A stretch of 64,000 nucleotides of DNA, taken from positions 3,658,501-3,722,500 of the forward strand of contig NC_016940.1 of the NCBI RefSeq assembly GCF_000250635.1, in the 5' to 3' direction. The notes under the pieces were generated by a model. It ran no database searches. It was not told the DNA's origin and saw nothing but the letters and a program-made list of their open reading frames with translations. The position numbers and the translations under genes are program-made. How positions within the stretch are numbered: position 1 is the stretch's first letter; the number at the start of each line of letters is the position of its first letter. Of the stretch, positions 27,868 through 35,696 are shown piece by piece. This DNA is from Saprospira grandis str. Lewin. GTDB lineage: Bacteria > Bacteroidota > Bacteroidia > Chitinophagales > Saprospiraceae.

Positions 27868-29790
27868 ATGAAAAAATGGATATATATGCTGGGCTTTGCG
27901 CTGGCGCTTTTGTTGGTTTATTGTAGTGGGGGAGCAGAAGAAAAGGGAGTTTCGGCAGATCATCGCTTTCGGAATTTGGGAGATTCGGCGACTTATGTGG
28001 GCATGACGAGCTGTCAGAGCTGCCATGGGAATGTGCATCAGAGCTATGTGAAAACGGGCATGGGCAGATCCTTTGCCAAGGCGCATCAGGCCAATTCTGC
28101 GGCAGATTGGGCGGGGCATCAAAGCATATTTGATACGGCTAGTCAATACTATTATCTGCCCTTTGCTCGAGACTCGCAGCTTTATGTCTTAGAATATCGT
28201 TTGGGGCCAGAAGGCGACACCACTCATAAGCGTTTGGAGCAAATCAGCTACATTATTGGTTCGGGGCATCATACCAACTCCCATTTAATCAACCGCAACG
28301 GCTATGTATATCAGGCGCCAGTGACCTACTATACGCAGGATGGGCGTTGGGACTTGGCGCCGGGCTTTGAGGAGGGGCAAAACAGTCGCTTTGATCGTTT
28401 GATTGCGCATGAATGTTTGACCTGCCACAACCACTTGCCCAAGGCGGAGGAAGGCGGGCTGAACAAATACCTAGAAATGCCTGAGGGAATAGAGTGCGAG
28501 CGTTGTCATGGGCCAGGGAGCATTCATGTTAAAGAGAAATTGGCGGGTTTAATTGTAGACACCAGCAAGCAGATCGATTACAGCATAGTCAATCCGCGGC
28601 ATTTGTCGAGAGAGCTACAAATGGATCTTTGTCAGCGTTGTCATTTGCAGGGCGTAGCGGTCTTGAATCCGGGCAAAAGCTTCTATGATTTTAAGCCAGG
28701 TATGCCCTTATCATCGGTCATGCAAGTCTTTTTGCCTCGTTTTAGCAATTCGGATAAGCGTTTTATTATGGCCTCACAGGCCGACCGGCTGCGTTTGAGT
28801 CCCTGCTACCTAAAAAGCGAAGAACTATCATGTATTAGCTGCCATAATCCGCATCATGATGTAAAATCGAGGACCGAAAACCGCTACAATGAAAGCTGTT
28901 TGAGTTGTCATGCGCCTACTGCGCCCAACTTCTGTTCGGTAGAACCCGCCAAGCGTTTAGAAAAGCAAGACGATTGCGTGAGTTGTCATATGCCGAGATC
29001 GGGCAGCATTGATATTCCGCATGTGACCATTACGGACCACAATATCTCCAAGGCAACGGCTCGTTCGGCCATGGCCCTAACCCAAGAAGAGACCGAAGAA
29101 GTAGCGGCCTTTTTGGGTTTAGCTTGTTTGAGCAAAGACTCGCCCAGCAATTTGGATATGGCGAGGGGCTATTTGGCCCTTTACGACAAATTTATGGGGC
29201 AATCAGCCGTTTTAGATTCGGCTCGATACTATTTGGATCAGGAAAAGGAAGAAAATGAATTGCAGCGGCAGACCAAAATTCACTTACTTTTTGCTGCGGG
29301 CCGTTATACAGCCCTAGAAGAGCTAGCCTTGCAGGCCAAGGCAGCGGAAGAAAAAGATGCTTGGACCGCCTATCGTTTGGGCGAGGCTTGTTATCGGCAG
29401 CAGAATTGGGCCAAGGCTTTGCCCTTTTTCAGTCAGGCGGTTGCTTTATTGCCTTACCATTTAGATTTTAGAGAAAAGCTGGGCGTTTGTTATGCGCGTT
29501 TGGGGCAAACTGCCAAGGCCGAGCAACTATTTCAGGAGGTCCTTTTAGAGGATCGCAAGCGGCCCTTGACCTATGCCAACCTAGGCTTTATTGCCGCCCA
29601 AAAAGGCAACTTTAAGCGGGCCCACTACTTTTATGATAAGGCTTTAGATTTAGACCCCCTGCAAGAATCGGCTGTTTTCAACAAAGCCGCTTTGTCAGTA
29701 AGAGAGGGCAATAAGGCAGCTGCCAAAGCCCTTTTGGAACGTTTGGCAGGAAATGCAAAGGCGGCACAGGCCTTGAAGGCGCTGGAGTAG
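27868..29790 (+). CDS. Heptaheme c-type cytochrome lipoprotein with TPR repeats
   Basis: The ATG at 27868 gives a lipoprotein signal (MKKWIYMLGFALALLLVYC, lipid Cys at 19), preferred over a TTG at 27850. The ~640-residue protein has seven CxxCH heme motifs: CQSCH, CLTCH, CERCH, CQRCH, CISCH, CLSCH and CVSCH, all before about residue 385. The C-terminal ~200 residues are tetratricopeptide repeats (AYRLGEACYRQQNWAKALPF, AKAEQLFQEVLLEDRKRPLTY, AHYFYDKALDLDPLQESAVF). It is anchored outside the inner membrane and probably moves electrons in respiration or detoxification of a nitrogen or sulfur compound; the TPRs suggest docking to a partner. Its substrate is unknown. Confidence 0.9.
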   Translation: MKKWIYMLGFALALLLVYCSGGAEEKGVSADHRFRNLGDSATYVGMTSCQSCHGNVHQSYVKTGMGRSFAKAHQANSAADWAGHQSIFDTASQYYYLPFARDSQLYVLEYRLGPEGDTTHKRLEQISYIIGSGHHTNSHLINRNGYVYQAPVTYYTQDGRWDLAPGFEEGQNSRFDRLIAHECLTCHNHLPKAEEGGLNKYLEMPEGIECERCHGPGSIHVKEKLAGLIVDTSKQIDYSIVNPRHLSRELQMDLCQRCHLQGVAVLNPGKSFYDFKPGMPLSSVMQVFLPRFSNSDKRFIMASQADRLRLSPCYLKSEELSCISCHNPHHDVKSRTENRYNESCLSCHAPTAPNFCSVEPAKRLEKQDDCVSCHMPRSGSIDIPHVTITDHNISKATARSAMALTQEETEEVAAFLGLACLSKDSPSNLDMARGYLALYDKFMGQSAVLDSARYYLDQEKEENELQRQTKIHLLFAAGRYTALEELALQAKAAEEKDAWTAYRLGEACYRQQNWAKALPFFSQAVALLPYHLDFREKLGVCYARLGQTAKAEQLFQEVLLEDRKRPLTYANLGFIAAQKGNFKRAHYFYDKALDLDPLQESAVFNKAALSVREGNKAAAKALLERLAGNAKAAQALKALE

Positions 29791-29814
29791 TTCAATTACG
29801 CCTTAAAAAAATGT

Positions 29815-30396
29815 ATGAAAAAGAAAATTGTGATTATCGTTGGGCATCCCGATAAGGAAAGCTACAACTTTAGCTTGGCTGCAGCTTATAAAGCGGGGGC
29901 CGAGCAATCGGGAGCCGAAGTTCGAGAAATCAATATTCGGGACTTAGATTTTAATCCCAACCTAGAATACGGTTACCGAAAGCGGACCGAATTAGAGCCG
30001 GATCTACTCCACAGCCAAGAAACCCTAAAATGGGCCGATCATATTGTTTGGGTGTATCCCGTTTGGTGGGGTTCTGTTCCCGCCATTATGAAAGGCTTTT
30101 TAGATCGAGTGTTGTTGCCAGGCTTTGCCTTTAAGAAGCGAGACGACTCTTTGTGGTGGGATAAGTTTTTTACCGGAAAAACCTCTAGAATCATCTCGAC
30201 CATGGATCAACCTAACTGGTATTATAACTGGATATATAAAGCGCCTAGCCATAATGCCATGAAAAAATTGACCATGAATTTCATTGGCGTGAAATCGGTG
30301 AAAATCACTTCTATTGGCCCTGTCCGAATGTCTAAAGATGCCTTTAGAGCCAATTGGCTCAAGAAGGTAGAGGAACTAGGGCGGAAAAATAAGTAG
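29815..30396 (+). CDS. NAD(P)H:quinone-oxidoreductase-like flavoprotein
   Basis: A 193-residue flavodoxin-fold protein of the KefF/MdaB/NQO1-type family. Visible motifs are the FMN/FAD phosphate loop IIVGHPDKESYNFSLAAAY at the N-terminus, HIVWVYPVWWGSVPAIMKGFLDRVL in the centre, and FTGKTSRIISTMDQP. These enzymes reduce quinones with two electrons from NAD(P)H, limiting radical formation. It lies 24 bp after the heptaheme cytochrome gene and is likely co-transcribed with it. Confidence 0.88.
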   Translation: MKKKIVIIVGHPDKESYNFSLAAAYKAGAEQSGAEVREINIRDLDFNPNLEYGYRKRTELEPDLLHSQETLKWADHIVWVYPVWWGSVPAIMKGFLDRVLLPGFAFKKRDDSLWWDKFFTGKTSRIISTMDQPNWYYNWIYKAPSHNAMKKLTMNFIGVKSVKITSIGPVRMSKDAFRANWLKKVEELGRKNK

Positions 30397-30406
30397 GGGA
30401 GAGGAG

Positions 30407-30440
30407 AAAACTTATTGGGATAATTCCAGTAAGTTTTTTA
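30407..30440 (+). terminator. Rho-independent terminator after the flavoprotein
   Basis: AAACTTATTGG pairs with CCAGTAAGTTT, followed by a T-rich run (TTTTTATTTTTT). Confidence 0.75.
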
Positions 30441-30476
30441 TTTTTTGAGACTTATTTCATCCTCAAAATTTACCCG

Positions 30477-31319
30477 ATGCAAAAACTAAAATGGATTTGG
30501 CTGCCCTTTAGCTTAGCCCTATTGGTCATGGCCTGCGGCGGCGAAAAAACACAAGCGCCCCAAGAAAAACAAACAACGGCCGCTACCACCAACAACCAAA
30601 GCGAGGGCCCAAGCGAAGCCGCCCCCAAAGAAGCGGCCCCCAAAGGCATCCAACTCATAGGAGAGCAGCCAGAAGCGCTTCCCTTTGACCATCAAGAAAA
30701 GGAGTATACAGATGTTTTTGTCTCTTCTAGTCCCGGCCTAGGCAAGGAGCTGCTCAAAATAACCGCCAGCAATAAGCTGATGTATCATTCTAAAAAATAC
30801 CCCAAAGGGGTAGAACTGCAGTTGGTCGCTGGAAAATGGGACGATATGCTGCTAGAAGATCCCAAAAAGGCCCCCGGCTTTAGCTTCCCCGGCCAAAAAA
30901 CGGTCTACAAAGTTTACCGCCCCTGTGGCCCCTGTGGCCTAATCTCTATCAATCCCGACGGAAGCAAACAGGAGTTTAAATCACTCTGGGAGGCCGAAGG
31001 TAGCCGAGGCATGTTCCGCTGCAAAAATGCAGATGGTAGCACCGAATATCTCTATTTCAAAAATGAAGGGAAAAACATTTATTATGCTTCCGATAAACGC
31101 CAGAAGTTCGAAAAACTAATCTCTAGCGAAGAACAACGAACCGATATGGGCGTCTATTACGGCAGTACGGTGCAGTTTCAAGGCAAGCCTCAAAAATATA
31201 TCCTTAGCTATGCCGGGGGAGAAGGCCCCGGAAATCCACCTGCTGTAGAATGCAAAAATCCAGACGGAACCATCCAAAAGTTTGAATGGCTCAATAGCCT
31301 AGATTTTAAAATAGATTAG
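30477..31319 (+). CDS. Lipoprotein of unknown function
   Basis: A 280-residue protein with a lipoprotein signal (LALLVMAC, Cys20) and a low-complexity Gln/Ala/Glu/Lys linker (about 21-60). The folded part has repeated beta-like elements centred on KNADGSTEYLYF and KNPDGTIQKFEW, and a CGPCG turn (VYRPCGPCGLISINPDGSKQ). The recurring NPDG/NADG turns suggest a small internal beta repeat. No known family is recognised. Confidence 0.75.
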   Translation: MQKLKWIWLPFSLALLVMACGGEKTQAPQEKQTTAATTNNQSEGPSEAAPKEAAPKGIQLIGEQPEALPFDHQEKEYTDVFVSSSPGLGKELLKITASNKLMYHSKKYPKGVELQLVAGKWDDMLLEDPKKAPGFSFPGQKTVYKVYRPCGPCGLISINPDGSKQEFKSLWEAEGSRGMFRCKNADGSTEYLYFKNEGKNIYYASDKRQKFEKLISSEEQRTDMGVYYGSTVQFQGKPQKYILSYAGGEGPGNPPAVECKNPDGTIQKFEWLNSLDFKID

Positions 31320-31372
31320 GAGACCGTCTTTCATGTTAGCCTAATTTTAAATTTTATTTTTCAAGAAAAAGT

Positions 31373-31405
31373 CAAAGCCTGATATTTCATCGCTTTGGCT
31401 TTTTT
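31373..31405 (+). terminator. Terminator-like hairpin after the lipoprotein gene
   Basis: CAAAGC / GCTTTG with a 13-base loop, followed by GCTTTTTTAT. Confidence 0.6.
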
Positions 31406-31465
31406 ATTTACATTTGAGCCCCAACTAACTTAAAAGAACATTATATAACTATTCAATCTAAGTAG

Positions 31466-32512
31466 ATGAAAAACCTATCCCTATTCGCTTTCTTGCTTTG
31501 CTTCTCTATGCAAGGCCTTTATGCTCAAGTAGACTTGGCCGCTGGCCTAGAGGCTTATTATCCCTGTAATAACAGCGGAGAAGACCTCTCTGGAAGTACT
31601 GTAGCCCCTAACGACTTGACCGTAGGAGCCGACCTTACCCTAGTGGCCGACCGCTTTGGTAATGCCGATGCCGCTTTTAGCTATGTCAATAATACCACTA
31701 ATGGACGCCTGTATGGGGGCAATTTGGGCGGCGGTGTCTTGCTCGATGAAACTCATTATAGTATCGTTGTTTGGGTCAAGCAGGCCGCAACAACAAATGA
31801 TGGCCGCTTGGTTTATATTAACGGCACTGATATCAGTAACCCTAATGCAGTGAACAGTATAGCACTAGAATTGGCGGGATCTGGCTCTACCGTTACTGTA
31901 GATGCTAGCCAAAATTCAGAAGAGGGAACAATTCCTTGCAGTTCGATCGGATCTGTCTCTTCTGATGTGAATACTATGGATATTGGCGATGGAAACTGGC
32001 ATCTTGTGGCCCTAACTCGAGTCAATGATACCATGCGCCTTTATGTGGACACGGTAATGGTCTCTACCACAGCGCCTAGCCCTAATGTTTGTGGTGGCCC
32101 TAGTCTAGAGTTTATCCAGTTTGGTGCTGCCGGTTTTGGCGATGCTGGAGTAGCCGCTTTTGACGATCCTATGATCTATAGCCGCGCTATCAACGCCCAA
32201 GAGGTGGCCGCTATCTTCAACCTTACTGCTGCTTATGGCAACCCCACACTATCTAATGATATCATCGCCGAAGCCCAAACCGCTTTCCGCCTTTTCCCTA
32301 ATCCTACCCAAAATAGCCTAACGGTTAGCTTGAAAGAGGTGGAGGCCGAACAATACCGCATCTATAACGCTTTGGGCCAATTGGTGGCGCAAGGACAGTT
32401 TGTCGGCCAACAAGAAGAAATTAACACAGCTAGCCTAAACGCTGGCTTCTACCAGCTCGTTTTGCAAACCACTAACGGCCAGCAACTCAGCCAGCAGTTT
32501 GTTAAACAATAA
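31466..32512 (+). CDS. LamG-domain protein with T9SS sorting tail
   Basis: A 348-residue secreted protein. Signal peptide about 1-20 (FSMQGLYAQ). Residues ~25-250 match the concanavalin/LamG-like fold (GLEAYYPCNNSGEDLSGS, HYSIVVWVKQA, GNWHLVALTRVNDTMRLYVD, FDDPMIYSRAINAQEV), typical of carbohydrate-binding jelly rolls. The last ~75 residues are a type A T9SS sorting domain (FRLFPNPTQNSLTV, YRIYNALGQL, LNAGFYQLVLQT). The tail is close to that of the propeller protein at 34366, so both probably travel by the same route. Confidence 0.87.
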   Translation: MKNLSLFAFLLCFSMQGLYAQVDLAAGLEAYYPCNNSGEDLSGSTVAPNDLTVGADLTLVADRFGNADAAFSYVNNTTNGRLYGGNLGGGVLLDETHYSIVVWVKQAATTNDGRLVYINGTDISNPNAVNSIALELAGSGSTVTVDASQNSEEGTIPCSSIGSVSSDVNTMDIGDGNWHLVALTRVNDTMRLYVDTVMVSTTAPSPNVCGGPSLEFIQFGAAGFGDAGVAAFDDPMIYSRAINAQEVAAIFNLTAAYGNPTLSNDIIAEAQTAFRLFPNPTQNSLTVSLKEVEAEQYRIYNALGQLVAQGQFVGQQEEINTASLNAGFYQLVLQTTNGQQLSQQFVKQ

Positions 32513-32540
32513 GATCGATCTCTTCTGATCTAAACTATTA

Positions 32541-32577
32541 GGTCCTTCCTTACCAAGGAGGGACCTTTTTCTTTTTT
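32541..32577 (+). terminator. Rho-independent terminator after the LamG gene
   Basis: GGTCCTTCCTT pairs with AAGGAGGGACC (one G-T pair), then TTTTTCTTTTTT. Confidence 0.88.
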
Positions 32578-32812
32578 GGGGCCTCCCGCCTTCGGCGGGC
32601 GCTACGTTTACTCCCTTTGGTCGTCGAACTGGCGCCCCTATAGGGGCTGGTTGTCGGGGCTCACTGCTGTTTTGGGGCCTCCGCTGCGGCTTCGCCTTGC
32701 GGCGCTACGTTTCGGGGCTCGCAAGTCTGCTCGGCCCTTCGCCGCTTTCAGCGGCTCGGTCTGGCCTGCGGCCACCCCTGCACATCGCTAGGCCAAGGCG
32801 CTTCGCGCCTTT
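32572..32812 (+). repeat. Family A repeat, copy 12, with nested module
   Basis: Variable palindrome GCCGCT-TTC-AGCGGC. A nested TACTCCC module carries GCCCCTATAGGGGC and is followed by a second head (GTTTTGGGGCCTCCGC). It begins within the T run of the LamG terminator. Confidence 0.88.
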
Positions 32813-32907
32813 CTGGACCAGCAATTATCCGCCGCAAAAAGGCCCAACTCCCCCTTATTTAAAGTCCACTAAGCCAATCTTCTTGACAGAGTTCTTTATT
32901 TTTAGGT

Positions 32908-33897
32908 ATGAAAAAACGATTACTTCTCTTCCTCTTTTCTTGCTTGGCCCTAGGCAGTTTTGCCCAAGATAGTAGCCAGCTTTCGTTTTGGCAGCCCGCC
33001 CCAAAATTTCATCGGGGCCGCTTTTGGACCGTAACGGGAACGGTCGGCGCAGGCTATTCCGCCACTTCTTATGCCCTGGCCAGAGCTTGGTACGCCAATT
33101 ACGACCGAAGCTCTTTCCATTTCTTTAATGATAATTATGGCTGGCGACAAATGGATAAAATGGGCCACCTCATGACGACTAACTTTGAGGCCAAATGGCT
33201 GGGCCATTTGTACCATTGGGCGGGAATGCCTAAGAAACAGGCGGCTTGGGTCGGCTTTGGCGGCAGCATGCTCTTTCAAGGTACCGTTGAGCTAATGGAT
33301 GGCTATTCTGAGGCCTGGGGCTTCAGTTGGGGCGATGTTGGCTTTAATACTCTGGGCGCCTCGGCCTATTTGGCCCAAGAACTCTTTTGGGAAGAGCAAA
33401 GAGTGCTCTTTAAACTCTCTGTGCACCGACCCAATTACGCCAATTCCCCCATCTACGCCCGAAACAATCCCTTGGCCGAAACAAGTTTGCAAGAACGAGC
33501 CAACCAACTCTATGGAAACAGCTTTCCCGAACTCTTTTTTAAGGAATATAATGGGCAAACGATCTGGATGTCGGTCAATATTGCTTCCTTTTTGCCCCAA
33601 CGCCCAAAATATCTGCCCCCCTGGCTCAATATCGCCTTTGGCTATGGCATAGAAAACGTCTTTGGGGCCGAGCGCAACCGCTGGTACAATGAAGATTTGG
33701 CCGTTTTTGAGGCCCCCGCCAATTATCCCCGCATGAGCCAATACTATTTATCTCTAGATGTAGACTTTGAGCGAATCCCAACCAAATCTAAAAGCTTAAA
33801 GTCCTTTTTCATGATGCTCAATGTCTTTAAACTGCCTTTTCCTGCCCTAGAATACAACAGCCAAGGACAATGGCGAGGCCATTTTCTCCATTTTTAA
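32908..33897 (+). CDS. DUF2279 (YfiM-like) secreted or outer-membrane protein
   Basis: A 329-residue protein with signal peptide (about 1-19, ALGSFAQ). The central block DKMGHLMTTNFEAKWLGHLYHWAG, followed by FQGTVELMDGYSEAWGFSWGDVGFNTLGA, is the DUF2279/YfiM pattern, a hydrophobic helical domain with conserved His and Glu/Asp. The C-terminal third is beta-rich (WLNIAFGYGIENVFGAE, QYYLSLDVDFERIPT), as in outer-membrane lipoprotein relatives. Function unknown in all members I know of. Confidence 0.82.
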   Translation: MKKRLLLFLFSCLALGSFAQDSSQLSFWQPAPKFHRGRFWTVTGTVGAGYSATSYALARAWYANYDRSSFHFFNDNYGWRQMDKMGHLMTTNFEAKWLGHLYHWAGMPKKQAAWVGFGGSMLFQGTVELMDGYSEAWGFSWGDVGFNTLGASAYLAQELFWEEQRVLFKLSVHRPNYANSPIYARNNPLAETSLQERANQLYGNSFPELFFKEYNGQTIWMSVNIASFLPQRPKYLPPWLNIAFGYGIENVFGAERNRWYNEDLAVFEAPANYPRMSQYYLSLDVDFERIPTKSKSLKSFFMMLNVFKLPFPALEYNSQGQWRGHFLHF

Positions 33898-33976
33898 CAA
33901 AGATATAAGTTGCAAAGCTGCCAAAAACTACTAGCTTTGCGGCCAAATGAAGGAAAGATCTTTTTGGACCTAGAAG

Positions 33977-34125
33977 GCGCTGGCCAGCAGCCAGCGCCTC
34001 GGCTGAGGGATGGAAAAGGGTGGCCCAAAGGGCCAGACCCAGGCGGCAAAGCCGCCGCAGGGCCGAGCAGACTTGCGAGCCCTGACACAGCCCGACCCGA
34101 CCGAAGGGCGGGGCAGCCCCAAAAC
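33977..34125 (-). repeat. Family A repeat, copy 13
   Basis: Minus orientation, GGGGCAGCCCC head type. Variable palindrome GGCGGC-AAA-GCCGCC. The tail side has an extra hairpin (GCGCTGGCCAGC). It ends about 25 bp before the riboswitch. Confidence 0.85.
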
Positions 34126-34159
34126 CAAAACAACTAGATTTTTCCAATTCAAGAACCTA

Positions 34160-34320
34160 AGGGTCTTGTCCAAAAATGGGCAAGTTAAAAGGGAAAAGGG
34201 TGAAACTCCCTTGCTGTCGCGCAACCGTAAAGCCGGATCGCTGCCCTGAGGTTTCCGCCAGAACATCTTCGCGTCAAAGATGGGCGGCTTGGGCCTGCTT
34301 TGTCTGCACAAAGGGGGGCG
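34160..34320 (+). promoter_or_regulatory. Cobalamin riboswitch
   Basis: Conserved parts of the B12 aptamer are visible in order: GGGAAAAGGGTGAAACTCCC (34191-34210), in which AAGGG / CCCTT closes the TGAAACT loop; CTGTCGCGCAACCGTAA (34214-34230), matching the CTGYCCCGCAACTGTAA core; and a B12-box-like GCTGCCCTGAGGTTTCCGCC (34240-34259). A 3' hairpin CATCTT / AAGATG (34264-34281) has a CGCG in its loop that can kiss the CGCG in the earlier loop, as the L5-L13 contact does. The ATG of the next gene is at 34366. Binding of adenosyl- or another cobalamin should repress that gene. The expression platform is not clear. Confidence 0.85.
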
Positions 34321-34365
34321 AGCTGTGTATACTTTGCGCTATTTTTTTATACTTAATCTTTATCT

Positions 34366-35637
34366 ATGCGCTTATTAAGTTTATGCTGCTTTGCTCTTTT
34401 GAGCACTGGCCTTTGGGGCCAAAAATTATTGGTTTTGAATGGGGGCTTGTTTGGCTCGGCCACAGAAACCGCCAATTTGGGCGTTTATGATCCCGCCGAT
34501 GATAGCTATCAGTTTTTGGATAGTATGGGGACCAATTCTGTGCAAGATCTTTTGATTGAGGACGATCAATATGCCTATGTGGCGGCTCAAGACAGTATCT
34601 ATAAATATGATTTGCAAACGGGCGACCGCCTGGCTGCCGCCGCTTTTGGTAGCGTCAGTACCATCAAATTGGGCCTTTATCAGAACAAATTATTGGTGGG
34701 CAATTGGTATGGCAGCAGCTCCGATAATCTACGCATCTTTGATAAAAGCGACCTGAGTTTTCAGAGCTCTATCAGCCAAATTGATAAGGGCGTGAAGGAT
34801 TTTGTTGTGCTTGGCGACACCCTTTATATTGCGCAAAATAGCAGCACCGCTAGCTATACCGATACTTTGGGCTATTTGGCCAAGGTAAATTTGACCGATA
34901 ACAGCTATCTGGGCAATGATACTTTGAGTAGCACAGGCAGCGAGCTAGGCCGCCTATTCAGCCTAGGCGATAGCCTCGTTGTAGGCATCAATAACGAAAG
35001 CAACAGCCTCTCTTATTTGAATATCAATAGCGGACAAAAATGGACGCAGAGCGCTGCCGTAAACTTTCAGGCACCTAGCTATGGCAATGCGGTTCAATTG
35101 GACCAAAACGGCATCGCCTACACCGTTTATAATGGCGCTATCGGCAGCTATGATTTTATCAATAATACCGTAATTGATACGGCTTTAATTCCCTACGCTT
35201 CTGGTGCTTTTGCCCTAGATGCTCAAAATGGGTTTTTGTATGTAAGTCAAGTAAACTTTGGCAACCAAAGCAGCAACACCGGCATTCGCTACAACCTTTC
35301 TGGCGATAGCTTGGGAACATTCCCCGTAGGCTTTTCTCCTGAGGTTTTGGTCATTTGGAATACCCAACTGCTCAACAACTTGACAGAAGTAGAAAGCGCC
35401 ACTTTTGACTTTGGGCTCTTTCCCAATCCTACTAGCCACAGCCTAACAATCAACTTGGAAGAAGCTCAGCTAGGACAATACCGCATTTACAATAATTTGG
35501 GCCAATTGCTAGGGCAAGGACAGTTTTCTGGCCAGCAAAAACAAATTGATGTCCAAAACTTGGAGGCAGGAATCTATCATATCTTGCTAGAAAGCGAGCA
35601 AGGCCAACAATTAACAAAGCAGTTTATTAAGCGATAA
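34366..35637 (+). CDS. BtuG-like (DUF5074/YncE-type) beta-propeller with T9SS sorting domain
   Basis: A 423-residue protein with signal peptide (about 1-19, LLSTGLWGQ). The body is a beta-propeller whose first blade, LLVLNGGLFGSATETANLGVYDP, matches the opening of DUF5074/YncE-like proteins. Further blades are DLLIEDDQYAYVAAQDSIYKYD, GVKDFVVLGDTLYIAQNSS and GAFALDAQNGFLYVSQVNF. In Bacteroides the surface lipoprotein BtuG has this fold and binds vitamin B12 for the BtuB receptor. Here there is no lipid Cys; instead the last ~75 residues are a T9SS sorting domain (FGLFPNPTSHSLTI, YRIYNNLGQLLGQG). The gene sits behind a cobalamin riboswitch. A B12-capture role is inferred from fold plus riboswitch. 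It is monocistronic, with no TonB receptor beside it. Confidence 0.8.
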   Translation: MRLLSLCCFALLSTGLWGQKLLVLNGGLFGSATETANLGVYDPADDSYQFLDSMGTNSVQDLLIEDDQYAYVAAQDSIYKYDLQTGDRLAAAAFGSVSTIKLGLYQNKLLVGNWYGSSSDNLRIFDKSDLSFQSSISQIDKGVKDFVVLGDTLYIAQNSSTASYTDTLGYLAKVNLTDNSYLGNDTLSSTGSELGRLFSLGDSLVVGINNESNSLSYLNINSGQKWTQSAAVNFQAPSYGNAVQLDQNGIAYTVYNGAIGSYDFINNTVIDTALIPYASGAFALDAQNGFLYVSQVNFGNQSSNTGIRYNLSGDSLGTFPVGFSPEVLVIWNTQLLNNLTEVESATFDFGLFPNPTSHSLTINLEEAQLGQYRIYNNLGQLLGQGQFSGQQKQIDVQNLEAGIYHILLESEQGQQLTKQFIKR

Positions 35638-35660
35638 ATCTTAATTGGCCAGCCCCTAAA

Positions 35661-35694
35661 AAGGTCCTTTCTAGTACAGAAAGGACCTTTTTTT
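35661..35694 (+). terminator. Rho-independent terminator after the BtuG-like gene
   Basis: AAGGTCCTTTC pairs with GAAAGGACCTT, loop TAGTACA, then a T run. It lies directly against the convergent MBOAT gene end at 35697. Confidence 0.9.
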
Positions 35695-35696
35695 GG

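Noticed and set aside
34301-34320. Intrinsic terminator as riboswitch expression platform
   Set aside because: The CTTTGT / ACAAAG hairpin is followed by Gs, not a T run, so I do not claim it.
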